Shown here: in pieces, positions 12,601 to 27,600 of the stretch | Position numbering within the stretch: position 1 is the first letter of the stretch | Layout of the letters: every line of letters starts with the position of its first letter | Origin: Tenrec ecaudatus | Lineage: Eukaryota > Chordata > Mammalia > Afrosoricida > Tenrecidae | Assembly: GCF_050624435.1 (NCBI RefSeq) | Contig: NC_134542.1 | Span: 13,537,497 to 13,601,496, forward strand | Direction of reading: 5' to 3' | Length of the DNA: 64,000 nucleotides | The notes under the pieces: generated by a model | Database searches by the model: none | The model's input: only the letters and a program-made list of their open reading frames with translations | Told to the model about the DNA's origin: nothing | Translations under genes and position numbers: made by a program

Positions 12601-15600
12601 CACATGTCACAGGAACATGAGGCAACTAAGCACATCACACCGTGGTGCTCAAAATGACGCCTCAGCCCTTCACTTTAAACAGGTGTCATCCAGCATATTT
12701 TTCCAGTGCAATGTGTTCTTTATTTCATGACTGCTACACCCATGCGCGTTGATTGAGACTCCATCATAGATGGATTGTGGAGATCCTTGAATAGCATGTT
12801 AAGGTCGTGGACAGTAGGTCGTTGACATTGGAGTTCCCACAAAGTTTTAGGTGGGTGGAGAGCTCATTCTCGGCTGTATGGTTTACAGAGACAGATTTCC
12901 CTGATGGCACAACCCAAAGCCAATTAGAGAGGGAAAGCAGGAGCACACGATGCAGAGGTTCAGGGATTAGTGGATTGCAAAGTAAAATAACTGAGGCCTG
13001 ATCTAGGCCAGTGACAGCGGTAACGGAAAAGACTAAACAGATCTGTAAACCCTGGAGAGATTTAAATGAGCAAGTTTGGAATCTATTCTGAATTTGATCC
13101 CAACTCTAGTGACCCAATAGAACAGAGAAGAACTTCCTTATAAGTTTTCCAAGGCTGTAATCTTTAGAGAGGCTGTGGAAGGGATGGTGGGTTTGAACCA
13201 CTAACCGTGCAGTTAGCTGTCAACTGCTTAACCACTATACCAGCAAGGCTCCCAGCAAGTTTGGGGGCCTGAGTGAATGACAATACTGAGGGAAAGAGGA
13301 GATTCCAAGACCCTGTGCTGGGTAGATGCCAATAACCAAATAGAAATGCTGCCCCTTCTCAAAAACAGACAAACAGAAACTGTCAACTTGATGTTGACTT
13401 AGGGCAACAATGGGCGTTGGATTCAAACCAACAACCCTTCAGTTAGGACTCAAATGCTTAACTGTTTGCACCACCCAGGGTCTCCCTATGGATATAGAGA
13501 CAGGGAATACAGAAATCGCACTAGTGACAGTGTGAGTGGCAGTATTCACCATGTCAAATCTCACTTTGATTTGGGAACTGCAGAAGATCTTGGTGGAGCA
13601 GCTGTACATGTGTGTGGAGTTCCTCTGGAAGTCTGAGAGATACGAACTCATCGCTGATGTCAACAAACCCATCATCGCTGTGTTTGAGAAGCAGAGAGAC
13701 TTCAAGGTATGGTTCCTGCACACACAGGAAAGAGTCACGCTATCCTAACCCTGAATTCGTGAATTAATTGTGTGATTTTCAAAACCACATTTAAAAATTG
13801 TTTTTCATGTCGCCCTGTCTTAATGTCCGACTCACCAACACAATCGCATTTGGTTTATGGTTTCAGAAATTATCGGACCTCTACTATGACATCCATCGCT
13901 CATACCTAAAAGTTGCCGAGGTGGTAAACTCAGAGAAGCGACTGTTTGGTCGCTACTATCGTGTGGCATTTTACGGGCAGGTAAGTGCAGTCGAGGCAGT
14001 GGGGTCTTTCAAGGCTTTTGAGCAGTTGGTTGTCCATTGTGTGCCAGTGGGCCAGAGTGTGCAGGGGAGTTTTGGTGCATCTGAGTACGTCAGCACTTCT
14101 CTGTATGTGAGTGTATGTCTGCACCAGGAATGTCCTCAATGGGAAAAGCAATGAGCAGAGAAATCCATGGGCCTTAGCGCAGGTAGGGCTGATGGGAACG
14201 AATCCTGCTGCTTTCAGACGAGTTTGTAATGCAGATGTTTACTTTTTTCTTCCTTTGGTCTTGATGGTTCCAGGCTGTGGTAAGTGCATGCTCCCCTCCT
14301 CTCTCTCCTCATCTGCATGTTTCTAATCACCCTCACCCATCCCTCCATACGATAACATTGCCATGTGCAAATCAACACCTGGTTCCAAACAGTCGAGAAT
14401 CCTGCTGCCGTTCATGTGGACGCCAATCTGCATTTCTTGAGCTAACCTAGGTGTCTTCCATTTGTTGGAATGACAAAAACATATCCTTTGTTCCTCGTAT
14501 CTGTTCTCTTCCTACACAAAGGTAGCCCGAGAGCTGGCACACAAGCAGAGGTCAATGGGGCTGTGCTGCGTTTGAAGTCTCTACATCGCAGGCTCGGGAT
14601 TGGCCATTGGCTGCTCGTTTTCAGCATCTCTTATCGTAGCTTATTAAGACCATGATGGTCATAATGTTGGCCGTTACAGCGGTGGCGGTGGAGAAGCACC
14701 TTTCCCAGACATCTGAAAGACCTCTGCACTTGGCCACAGGTGTACCGTGGAGCGGGAGGGTTCTCAGAGGTAGTGAGCACTGAGTATTCCCAAAGGCCAT
14801 GGAAACAGTCAAAAGGCAAGACCCAACGCAACAGATAAACCATACAGGAAATCCTTACCCAGTGGACCAGGTAAAGTCTCAAGAAAGATGGCAGGAAATG
14901 AAGTAATGATTTCAGAGAACAAGCCAAGGCAGCAAGATGCTGCCAGGATGTAAGGCTTTGACACTGACTAAGACATTACTTTGCATCACTTTGAACCATA
15001 TAAATTTGCCGATAACCATCCTCTTTTGTGTTTTCGTTTTTAACCTACAAAAGTGGCACGTTCATATGGTTCCACATAGCTGTCCTCATGACACTGAAAA
15101 GCTCTTTCAAGATTTGCACATTGCCTGTCTGGATTCGGCTCTCCTTATCTAGCCAACACATTTTTTGTAATTCTTTTTAAACTCTTTCCACTTCCATACT
15201 GTTCCCTCCTGTTTTACCATCATTTATAAATCCGGGGCTGTCGGTCCTTCACTCACCTACTAAAAGAAGACTTAAAAAATCCCTGTACTAAAGTGATGGA
15301 GGGCGGCAGTGGGACAACGTCGGGGAGGGCTGCTTTCAAATGGCTTTCGTTCTTTTTCCAGATTCCTCAGTACAATATGCTGATTGTCTACTTTTATGGG
15401 GGTTTTGACCTTGTTGGATTTTGTTTTAGTGTTTGCTGTCGTTTTTATTTTTGATGCTGCTGGTATTTCAATAGTAATTTATTTTTTTTTAAAGAGGACG
15501 AAAAAGAGCTTCAAAGGCAAAGTCTTTTGATAAATCTGCAGCCCAGAGAACAGGCACAGCCCTCTGTAAGCTAGAACCCCACCTGCTTGTGAACCATGGA

Positions 15601-18600
15601 AGTAATGCAGGTCCTCCTGATAACCAGCAAATTAGAGCTTCAGTCCTCTTTGTCCACGTACTATTTAAACACCTTTCCCAAGAGGGAAAATGGGGAATAT
15701 TCTGAAGGAATACTTGGCTACTTGGGTAGCATAATCCCCAGGCATGGGAATTGCTTCATTCTCCCGGTCGTTCATTAGGTCCACATGAAGTACACTGGGG
15801 CTGCGATCAACATGGTCAGCAGTTTGAAACCACCCACAGCTCTATGGGAGAAAGCCTGGGCTTTCTCCTTCCATAAACAGTTACAGTCTTGTAAACCCAC
15901 AGGGAGTCACTATGAGTCAGTATTGACTCAATGGCACAGAGAGAAACCTCTAAATGAATGCCTTGCAATCACACTACAGAGATTATGGGAATCTAAACTA
16001 CACTGGGCTCTTTTCCTCCACAGAGGCCTTTGAACAGATATTTTAGCATCCCACATGGCCTGTGGTTCTCATTTTTTTAACAGAATTGATGAAAGGATTT
16101 GCCACTCATTGTGTCTGAGATGAGCAGACACTGGAAAAGACCGTTTCCATCGCAAGAACCCTAAAAATGCAAGCCCTGTATGGCATGGGATTCCTAACAC
16201 GGCAGCTGACATCCTTTGCTCGGAAGAGTTCACACACAGCTGATTATATGAAGCATCCTTCAAAGTGTCCCTGAATACTCATTTCCAGAGTAATTATATA
16301 GCAGTCCCAATCAAACATCAACTGTAATCAATAAAATCAGTAGTCAGTGGGACTTAGCACGCAGGGTTTCAAAGCATGGACGCCCCTAGAAGTAATTCAC
16401 TGAAAGGCCTAGGAGAATATGATCCTATTCATCAAAGGACAGATCCATGATACCCCATCGTGCCTGCTGGCGAGTAAATGCATCTCGGAACCTTGGTAGA
16501 GAAGCGATGGCAGGTAGGAGCTGGGGTGGAAGAGAAGGACAGATGCATGCTTAGATTCGAAAGCGACCATCACCGTTCTGAAATACAGTGCACACTTCAG
16601 GTGGTCCTCTCTTAACACCACTGAATCAATTTAAATATATATTTTTGAAGTACCGTAATTGAGCTTACATTTATACTCAATATGTTTTTACACAGCTTCT
16701 CTTGTCTTGGCATCTACCCTGTGGTTAACAATGTCTGCCATTTCTTTTTTTTTTTACATTGGATTCCTATTTGAGGCATCTATTGGCTTATGGATTTGAG
16801 GTCAAACATAAATGTAGGCCCATTTACATTTGACTCCTCTGAAGTATCTTCTAGAACATCTTAGTAGGCAAGTGAGTGATTTGGGTTTCCTGTGTATCGA
16901 AGTACATTTTTACCGTAGTTTATTGCCTTGAAATTTCATAGTCCAGTTATGTGGACTCACACTATTCAGCTGTAGTGGACATGCTGCTTCCTGAACACAA
17001 CCCAGAAACCCAGCGCCGTCTAGTCTACTCTAGCTCATAGCGACCCCACAGAACAGAGCACACTGCTCCTTATGGTTTCCAAGGCAGGAAAACGTCAAGG
17101 AAGTAAAGCATTTTATCTTTCTCCTGCGGAGTGGCTCATGCATTTGAACCACTAACCGTTGGGTTAGCAACTCAGTGCTCATCCCACTGACCCACCAAAA
17201 GAGGGTATTGATTGCACTGGGAAATGGCATTAAAGATTCAAACTAGCAATGAACTGGATAGGTCACCTTTCCCACAATCTTAATATGCAGTCGATGCATA
17301 ACATTGGGGTAGAAGCAAAAGAAAAACTGCCTCTGGATCCCATCACCTCATGTTCCTGTTTATCAATCATTTCGTCCAAAGACAAAGCAAAAACAGAAGC
17401 CTTCCTTAGGATCCTGTCCTGTAGTTAATTGCCTTGACTTTGATCATTTCCCAAGGCAAAATGGAAGCACTCCCGCAAACATGATGGGAAGTGCAGTTGG
17501 ATATGCAGTCTGGCCCCCAAAGAGCTCTACACAGATCTCAGCAGAGCAGATTAAATTCTCCATTATGCTGTTCCTTATGGTTTAAAATGCTCTCGATGAG
17601 CATGCCTGTTCCTAAAAGAATTAAAAGAGAAAGTTCTGATCACTGTTTATCATAAAAGAGCACCAACCAAAATGGTAAAGTGAGCATCAATAGACCCTTT
17701 AATAACCAGGAAAATTGTTGTTTCATGCGAGAGAAACTAAAGATTTTTATTTCTTTAGCACTCTGAGCTCAGCTTATTTCCCTGAAACTCCAGTATGTTG
17801 GTTTTAGTCACTAACTGCTGATCTTGAACCAGTCAAAATAGCTACTGAAATTGCAGAGTAACAGGAAGCCAAGTGGACATGGGGTCGGACAGTTACCCTT
17901 ACCGTGCGGACCAGCACTGGACACTGTTTTCAGTATCCTGTGCCGATTATTAGAAGTGTGGGGTGAGGGGGGCTTGTTCTTAGCTAGTTCTCCAAGAAAG
18001 TGTTTACTTTCATTTTTGAAGGAAAGCCACTCCATTAAAAAGCATTGAATCTTTTGCTGTTACATCTGCTACAGAGAATGACTTCTGAAAATATGTCCCC
18101 ACCACGAGTGACTTCATTCATCTGTTTGTTCTTTGAACAAATATAGTGTGGCTTCCACCCAAAATCAGGCACTGCGCTAACCATGGGGCAAGCGAGGTGA
18201 AACAAGATACCTACCTCGCCTGCCCTCAGAAAGCCCCGACAATCAGAGAGACACACAAAGAAAGAAACACCTTCCCGACAAGAACGGTAATGGAGAGGGC
18301 ACCTGGTTCGGGAAGTTCACTAGTTCTTGGAACATAAAGCTAGAATCTGCTTAACACACAAAAAGTATCTGCTGGTTTTTAGGTGGCATGGAGTCGGCTC
18401 TTACTCATGGGGACCATAGTAGAAAAGAACCAAGCACTATCTGGCTCTGGCCCATCCTCACATTTCTTCTTGTGTTTGAGCCCAGAGATGCAGATGGCAA
18501 GTGAGAATCAAAGTCGTATTTGCATAGGTGAGGGTCATATTTGTATAGGTGAAATTGATTTTTAAAAAATACTTAGAAAGCATTTTTGTAAATATCTATA

Positions 18601-21600
18601 AATGCAAACAATCAAAAATGATTAAAATTTACATCTGTGCAGATATAATTCTGTACAGATATAAATTTTAATATTTTTAAACTATCTTCATAGAGATGAA
18701 CATTTTAATTATTCAGTTTTGACAATTTGCCTCATTTTAGTCATGAATAATATGGCTTTGAATAATATTTTACCCCCATAGTGGAGATACTTTAAACACT
18801 AAATAACGATTACCAAAAAAATGCAGACACATTTCCTTTTGATCTCCATTAGCCTCACCCACCCCTCCAAAGTCATTTCCTTGAAGATCAACCTGAAGAA
18901 ATCAGGCGTCTTTAAGTTCTTAGCAACCCCCTCAATTTAATATGGTGAGGCCACCTGTCTTCTTCACACGTCTCTTCAAAGAAGGAAATTCAAGCACGGC
19001 CTCCTTTAGCAATCCTTGAGTAAGGGGAAAGTCACTTTTCTCTGTTTCAAAACAGCCCCGCACATTAATGGGGAAGAAAAGCACGTGTTCCTATGGAATT
19101 GGGCTATGGTCGCTAGCCTTTTAATGCTTTAAGGTCTCGCTTTCTAAGAGTACGAAAAGGTTTCTAGTGAAACCAATGGAATGGTGAAATGACATATCTA
19201 CAAGCAGCATCTGCCAGGAGAGGGGGAACGGTTTACACACACACACACACACAACACCACCACCACCACACCACCCCCCACCCCCAGGATCAGTTACAGT
19301 CTTGGAAACTGAGTGTAGGAATCAAGGAGATGGCAGAGAACCTCTGAGAGGCCTTGAAAACATAGTGGTGTGAAGTTACTGTGAAAGAGGATTTGGAAGA
19401 GTGATATAAACAGGGGCTTTAAACAAAATTCGTGAAAGTTCCATTGTTTTTTTGTCCTTCCATTTTCCACAAAAATGCTGTAGCCCGCTCACCTGTGCTT
19501 CCTATGACGATACTGCCACAGAGCGGGTTTTCCTCTAACATGATGTGGGATGCATGTCGATTCCTCTGGAACCTTGACCTGTTTAGACCGTGTTCCCTTT
19601 GCTCGTTGCCAAGATGGGTAACCTTCCTTATTAAAAACGCGAGTGCTTGCTGAATAACGCAAGATCCCCACATTGTGCTCGGCCACGGGCCACCACATGA
19701 GGACACGCTTCTCCGACTGACGAGCCGGCGTTGTCATTCTTTGTCAGGAAATAGCCAGAGCTCTTTGTCCCGACTAGGGAGGGTTTACCCTGTTGTGGAA
19801 CGAACTCTAACATGTTTGCTTTCCTTTGGACTTTGATTGCTACAGCGTGCTAATTCTGGGTGGTTATTGGTGGGTTTTTGAGTGACTGGATTGTGCTTGA
19901 CTTGTAATATATAGCTGGAGTTCTCAAATGAAAGTGGTGGTTATTATCTGTCTTCCATAGGGATTTTTTGAAGAAGAAGAAGGCAAAGAGTATATTTATA
20001 AAGAGCCAAAACTGACAGGGCTCTCAGAAATTTCCCAGAGGCTGCTCAAACTCTATGCAGATAAATTCGGCGCAGACAATGTGAAGATCGTCCAGGATTC
20101 TAATAAGGTACCGGCATCAGAGAGATCAGCACTTGGGCAAGAGCTGAGATCTCATTGGTTTACTCATTTGTTTATTTCATGTATAAGCTATATTATTTCA
20201 CTTTTTATTTTTATTATTATTATTTGGGGCCTGACTGTGAAGCAAGCCATCTGAACTGGTTGAGTGTTTGGGTTTTTCAAATTTGGGGTTTTTTTAATGG
20301 GATGATGGAGTATTTGGTGATGTCGTTTGGCAAAAGCAAGAATGAATTTATGTGTTGACTTGAGAAATGTTAGGCATGTCCCTGAAACAAATGACTGGAC
20401 TCTTCATTGCTCCCCTGGGTTATTTTTCTGTGATTAGCAATCAAAGCCTTGGCTGGAGAGATTGGTTCCGGTGGTGAAATTGAGGAACTAACAAGGAGAG
20501 AGTCATTATTTAATCAAGAGAGCCCTGTCTGCACTTTAAAACCATCCATTCTCGATAACCGTTTTCAATGACGGTACAGACTTACCGATTACATGCTGTT
20601 CCCTGTGAGCATCCTACTTCCCACCTCGTGGCTCCAGGACACAGATGTTTTTTCCTGATGAGTTACCTCGGGTTCTTCGCATTTCCTCGTACTTAGACTG
20701 CCAACCTCCCTGCCAGGCACAGGACTCGGAGCTGGGATGACAGGCAATCTTTCTTCCAGAACTCACAGTTTGCAGGGGGCTAAGAAGAGAAGGAGGGGTG
20801 AAAGGGCTCATTTTTATTTTACATTTTATTAGGGGCTCATACAACTCTTATCACAATCCATACATATACATACATCAATTGTATAAAGCACATCCGTACA
20901 TTCTTTGCCCTAATAATTTTCAAAGCATTTGCTCTCCACGTAAGCGAAAGGGCTCATTAAATAGAGACCTGATCCAACTTGTGCAGGCGTGGCCTAAGGA
21001 AGGGTCTTTTGGAAGAGCTCATCTTTGGAAGTGAGGTTCGGCCCCAGAATGGAGGACGAGAAGGTGCTCGCTAGAGGCCAAAGGCTTTCTGAGAAGGATG
21101 CATACATAAAGTAAACCCAGGGGGAGGTATGCTTAGAGAGTGGCAGACGTGAGAACACGTGTTGGATGAAAGAAAGTGCGAAGAAATTGCGATGGAAAAG
21201 CTGGTTGGTGCCCAATTGTAACAACAAGTATGGGCCACGAAGAGTTGTTGTCAGTTGCCACCAAGTAGGTCTGACCCAGAGCAACCCTGTGCACAGCCGA
21301 ACACAAGACCGCACAGTCCTGCGTCATCTTCACAATTGCTCCTATGCGTGAGCCCACTGATGCAGCCACTGTGTCCCTCCAGGTCATCGAGGGCTTTCTT
21401 ATCGTGCATCACCGCTCTACTGTACCAAGCATGATGTCCTGCTCCAGGGGCGGGTCCCTCCTGACAATAGGTCCAAAGTATGTAAGACAGAGTCTTGCCA
21501 CCTTTTCTACTAAGGAGCCATCTGCCCTTACTTCTTCTAACACAGATTGGGTTGTCCATTTAGCATCCATGGTCCTTTCAAGGTTCTTCTCGGGCACCGT

Positions 21601-24600
21601 CGTTGAAATGCATCAGTTCTTCTACAGTCTTTTTCAAAGTCCAGCCACGAACAGGCACTGAAGAAGCACTTGGCTCCCCTTCAGAGGAAGAAGCCGCTGG
21701 AAGCCTCGTGCGCAGCGTCAAAGCCATGAGGAAGGAGGGTCTGCTTTTGTTTTCTTCTTTCCTCTTCCAGAGCTGGTCCCAGCCATTGTGGGCGGGAGAT
21801 CATGGGGTCTGGATAGATGTCGTTGAGAAAGTATCCATTGTTCTCAGCTTAAAATTTTCAAGCACATAGTCTCTCAAAGGAGGCAGAGCTAGAACCACTC
21901 TGGTGGTGGCGGTCCTAAATAGAAGAGAGAGAGAGAGAGTTAGTTCATGGCGGAGTGACAACAATGCCGAGTTTGGTGTCAGACGGACTGGAGTCTCCAG
22001 TTGACCACTGGTGGTCTTAGAGACATGAGTTGACAACTCAGAACTTCCTTTTTATCCAGCGTGAAATGGCTACAAGTACATCCATCTTAACAGGTCTTTA
22101 TTCCTAGCACAACAATGAAGTTCCTAAGCATCCTCAAGTCTGTGGGAGGGACAGGGTAGGCAACAGATGGGTAAAGTGAGAGAGATAAAAGAAGCTTGAA
22201 AATTCTTCATGGTTTCGTGATAAAGGGGAGTGCATATTTTCTCTTCAAATATTGAAGGAAATTCCCTACCTTTTTCTATAGCCAATCATTTTTGCTATTT
22301 CACACCCATTATGAAGCAAAGATGTTCGTTTAGATAGCAGAGGTCTTGATATTCTCTGTTGCTTCATGTGCCTGAAAAAACTACGTTGTGACGCGGCAAG
22401 ACCAACGATTTTGCGAGACAGTGACTAGGGAAAAGTAAAAGAGACTTGAAGAATATTGATGACACCATTGTATGCCAGAATCATTAGCAAATTGGTCTTG
22501 GAAGAAGCGCAGCAAGAAAGTTCCTTAGAAGTGAGGATGACAGCCACATGGAAGAAGCACACCGCCTGTGCGATCACAAGGTGTCGAAGGGATCAGGTAT
22601 AAGGCAGCATCAGAAAAATAAAATCTTACCATAGTGAATGAAGGGGGAAGTGCAGAGTGGAGACCCAAATCCCATTTGTCGGCCACTGGAGATCCCCTCG
22701 CGGAGGGGTGTAGGGGAGGAGATGAGTCAGTCAGGGTGCGATGTAGCACCGATGAAGAATACGACTTTCCTCCAGTTCCTAAATGCTTCCCCCACCACCA
22801 CCACCACCACCACCCCACCCCCCAGCCCACTACCATGATCCGAATTCTACCTTGCAAGTCTGGATAGAGCAGAGGAGATAAACTGGTGCAGATAGGAGCT
22901 GGAGGCACAGAGAATCCAGGGCGGATGATCCCTTCAGGACCAGGGGTGTGAGGGGGCGATACTGGGAGGGTAGAGGGAGAGGGGATTGGAAAGAGGGAAT
23001 CAATTACAAGGATCTACATGTGACCTCCTCCCTGGGGGATGGACAACAGAAGAAGGGGTGAAGGGAGACGCCGGACAGGGCAAGATATGACAAAATAATA
23101 ATTTGTAAATTATCAAGGGCTCATGAGGGAGGGGGGAGCAGGGAGGGAGGGGGGAAAAAGAGGACCTGATGCCGAGGGCTTAAGTGGAGAGCAAATGCTT
23201 TGAAAATGATGAGGGCAGTGAATGTACAGATGTGCTTTACATGACTGATGTATGTATGGATTGTGACAAGAGTTGTATGAGTCCCTAATAAAATGTTTAA
23301 AAGAAAAAAAAAAGAAGTGAGGCTGACAAAACTCCATTTCATAGCCTTTGGACATGTGCTCGGGCAGCACCAGTCCTGGCGAAGGGCATCATGCTTGGTA
23401 AGGTAGAGCGCCGATAAACAAAAGAGGAAGTCCCTCAATGAGATGAAGTGACTCCGTGTCACCGTAGGACACTCAGACATAGCCGCATTTGTGCGGAGGG
23501 TGTGTAACCAGGCCGGAGTCCATCCTGCCGTCGCCCACCGGGTTGTTCTGAGTTGGAGCTGGTTTGATGGCACCTGATAGCAGCAGCAGCCAGAACAGCA
23601 CCAGAAAACCAACCTCTAGAATGACTTGTTACAAATTAGAAAAGAAAAGATTTCCTAACAAGGTATGGACGAATCAGATAACGTATGAAGTAAATAAAGA
23701 GCCTTCCTCCACATTAAAAGCCCTGTGCCAGTTCCCCCCCCCCACTCCATGCAGGGATCCAGCTGAACCATAAAGGGACAGCCCTGGTGTATTCAGTAGT
23801 GTGCATTCTGGACCAAGGTGACTGGACAGTCATTGCAGAGGAGGAAATCATAGGCTAACATGGGAGCGTAGGTAGCAGAGTCGCAACTTCTAGAGATCCG
23901 ACCCCCGCCTGACCTTTGTGCTTTCAGCTGGACCAGACGCCAACCTGCTGCTCTTACTAAGCTCTCATCCGACCCTGAAACTATGTGGTGGCCCATGTTT
24001 CTCCAAGAGATGAGGGACAGCCACCTGGGGGGTAGGGGGGCATGCTGAGCTTCCTGCCTGTCTTTCAGGAGCACCTCACAGTGCACCACTCTTTCTTGAT
24101 CCATAATGTGTTCACACAGGTCAACCCCAAGGATTTGGACCCCAAATATGCCTACATCCAGGTAACCTACGTCACCCCATTCTTTGAGGAAAAGGAAATT
24201 GAGGACCGGAAGACAGATTTTGAAATGCATCACAACATCAACCGCTTTGTCTTTGAGACGCCCTTTACCCTGTCGGGCAAGAAGCACGGCGGAGTGGAGG
24301 AGCAGTGCAAACGGAGGACCATCCTCACGAGTAGGTGCAGGTGCACCTGGCAGGCATCTGACCTGGCCACGGGGCGGGATCCTCTGGAAAGCAAAGCCTC
24401 CCTGCCGCGTGCTCACGTGCAAATGTGTGCCTGTCGGCTGCTCTACTCGGAGTTCCTGGGGAGGGCACACGATGGACACGTTCAAGTGCTAGTTGCATAG
24501 TCGGAGGTTGAGTTCACCCAAACTCACCTACTACCTTCGGTCGATTCCAACTCATGCCGGTGCTGCAGGACAGAGTACACGTGTACTGTGTACAGACAGA

Positions 24601-27600
24601 CCGACAGCACAGTAACTGGTAGGGTTGAGGGTTCACTGTTCAGTGAGTAGCTACTAGCTAACCTATGATCCCACCACAGCTCCAGGGGTCAATCCACAGG
24701 AACCGCAAGGCGAGCCTGCAAACAAAGGCCTGCCAACCTTCGGAGACCCCCTGGAGTGCAGTGCTAAGCTGGCAGACAGGGAAGGGCTCCATGAGTCGGG
24801 ATCAGCTCAGCGGAGAGTATTTTTTATTTGATACTCAGTGAGGTGCCTGAGAAGTCAGCCTGGGGGTCAGTCGTTCTGTAACTCACTCCGTGCCTTTATA
24901 TCTGACCATCCTCGGAGCCATGGCGCCAGTGGCTTAGGAAAGGACTCTGAAAATTCCATTTCTCTCTCTCTCCCTTCCCTGAATCTACCCTCAGTTCGTT
25001 CAGAGTGAGAAGTTCTAATAGTGTGTGCTTACTAGCCACACTGTGATTATGGCTTCTCGTCTCTTGGACTCAGTGCTGAGAGATTTCCAGCATCCCCCTT
25101 CCTCGCCCCAAGTTCTGATGAGATCAATTCTGACGAAAGTCATCCTTTCCTTGGCTCACCGAAAATTCAATGAGTGCCTCGTCTGTGCCTAACAGTCATG
25201 TTCCAGATGCTGGCGTTTAAAATAAATAAGTATCCTTGTCCTCCAGATGTGCATAGCCTAGGAAGAGACAAAGAGCCAAGTAGAGCGAGAATATCAACAT
25301 GAGGATGGCTTGGGAGCACCTGAGCAGTGATGCTAAAGCAGACTGAAAGGGAAGGAGAGGAGCCATGGGATGTGGGGAACAGTCTGTCGTAGCTGCCATG
25401 AATGCTGCTGTGTGTTGGATTATTCCAGGGACCCAGGCAGAGCCAGGCTATCCAAACTATGAGAAACAGGAAGCTCACCCAGAATGCAATGATAAGGGAA
25501 AATATTTTTGAATAAAATTATTGTAATATATACTAAAACAAGAAACCAAACTTCTTCCCTTATGTTGATTCCAGCTCAAAGGAACCCCATAGGATGGAGA
25601 ACGGCCCTATAGAATTTCCCAGGTGGTACTCTATACAGAAGCAGATGGCCATACCTTTTTTGCCCACTGACAGATATTGGGTTTGAACCATTGGCCTTTT
25701 GATTAGCAGCCAAATGCTTAGCCACGGAACCACCAGGGCTCCTTGCAAGGCATGCGGCTCACTGTCGATCTAGTGAAGCATTCCTTCTTGTGCTTAGTGA
25801 ACCCTGTACTGAAATGCATAGCGTTATAGCAGCTGCAGGCATCTGCACTTTACGAGGTTCTGATGGTTTCTTTCTATCCCTGAGGGTGAATACATGACCC
25901 CCAGCTAAGCAGAAAGCGCAGGTTGGCCAAATCAGTGGAGGCAAACATTAGGAGATTTGTGAGACCCTGGTACATAGGAGGAAAACATAACCCAGAAACA
26001 CAAGTGCCATGCAGGATAGACGTGGCTCTGTGCCAGGAGAAGGCCCAGCATCCCCGGGGCGCTCGGGGGACCCTGGCTTCTTCACTCACCCACCCGTTTG
26101 CGTTTCTTCCCATTGCTTGTATGCAGCGAGCCACTTGTTCCCCTATGTGAAGAAGAGGATCCAGGTGATCAGCCAGTCCAGCACCGAACTGAACCCCATT
26201 GAAGTGGCCATTGATGAGATGTCCAAGAAGGTCTCCGAGCTGAACCAGCTCTGCGCCCTGGCGGACGTAGACATGATCAGACTGCAGCTCAGACTGCAGG
26301 GCAGCGTCGGCGTGAAGGTGAGCTTGGGCCACAGCTAAGGGAGGCTTGGTAGAAAAGACCTTTGGCTTTCTAAGTATTCTCACAAAGGAGATAAGCACGG
26401 TCTTTCTGGATCCCCCCCCCCATTTGTGATACCACCAACTCTGTAATTTGGGTTTTAAGAAGCAATTTCATTGCCAATACTTGTTGAGGGTACCAAACAC
26501 CTTTCTGCACACATCTTGATTAGCTGGGTTGTTTTCCCATTACCGTGAACTTGACTCCTGACCCCACGGGGAGCAGAGCTTCTGTAAGGAGGTTTCTTGA
26601 CGGTTCTCTTTTACTCAAAGCACACACTAGTTCTTGAGAACTGCTCACAGATCATGAACGGATGTGCAGGGAGGGGATTGTGGCCTTTGCCCCACAGAGC
26701 CTCTGGTGCCGACCATAAATCACTGGGCCCCGAAGGTCTAAAATACAATTCCCGTTTCCTTAACCCTCCTACCTCATCTTTGGCTAAATTTTCATTCTAA
26801 TGAGTGAATTAATGAATGAAGAAGCCTATCACTCGTGTATGTATCATGGTCTCATAAACCTGTTCAAAAAGCAAATGATAAAAAGGTTTGCTATTCATAA
26901 ATGGTCCCAAAGGAACTAGTTGGCACCTCCCAAAAGGTGACTGTGAGTGTACTTAATAAGCTCTTTGCAAGAGGATGATTCACCTTTGGGAAAGCCCACA
27001 AGAGCTGGTACAGGGGCTAGATTCTTTGTGGAGCTTTTGCTACCGCTGGACTGGAAGCTTCAAGGAGAGACTAGAGTTCATGGATACCAGAGGGGTGGGG
27101 GCCAGGCTGAGAGCTACCTGAATGGCAGACAGGTGTGGTCCTGGCTGGAGAATGGCAAAACAGAAGCTCTGGACAAGGTCTGATCTAGGTTTTCATACAC
27201 ACACCCTCATTCAATGATGGAGCGTCACAATAGTTTGCTATGTTAACATAATTTTTTTATGTAATACAAAACATCTACGATGAACAAAGTCCTAATATTT
27301 TCCACAAAGCCAGGGTCTGCCACAGTGCCCTGCCAAGCTGTGTCAGTGCATGGGGCAAGAGGAAACATTGGTCATTGTGATCGTGTCATCCTCGCCTGGT
27401 CCTGCCCATTCTTGTCTGCGTCCCCCAATAGCTGATCCCAATAAAGAGCCACCAGACCAGGGAGCTGTGGTCAGAGTCCATAAGGACAGCTGTCCCGAGC
27501 ACAGCTCAGACTCTGGGAGAACAGGAGGTACTCTGGTAGCACAAAGCAACATGCCCAGAACAGCCACCTCAGTCTACAGCACAGGCAACCCATCAAGCCC

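Larger units (their letters stand above)
14000..19960. other. DOCK10 intron between exons K and L
   Basis: No exon found. It contains a SINE (15.78 kb), an antisense SINE (17.0 kb), a diverged L2-like stretch near 18.11-18.26 kb ('ttctttgaacaaatatagtg ... aggcactgcgctaaccatgg'), a short BovB-tail fragment (18.37-18.47 kb, antisense), an AT-rich hairpin (18.62 kb) and CA/CCA repeats (19.24 kb). The remainder is unassigned. Confidence 0.6.

Noticed and set aside
22525-22908. ORFs with His and Trp runs
   Set aside because: They come from the (CCA)n repeat inside an L1 3' UTR.
23793-24485. 230-aa minus-strand ORF
   Set aside because: It is the antisense shadow of DOCK10 exon M and its GC-rich flanks. 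The sense strand carries the conserved DHR-2 sequence.
25874-26398. 174-aa minus-strand ORF
   Set aside because: Antisense shadow of DOCK10 exon N; no recognisable protein.
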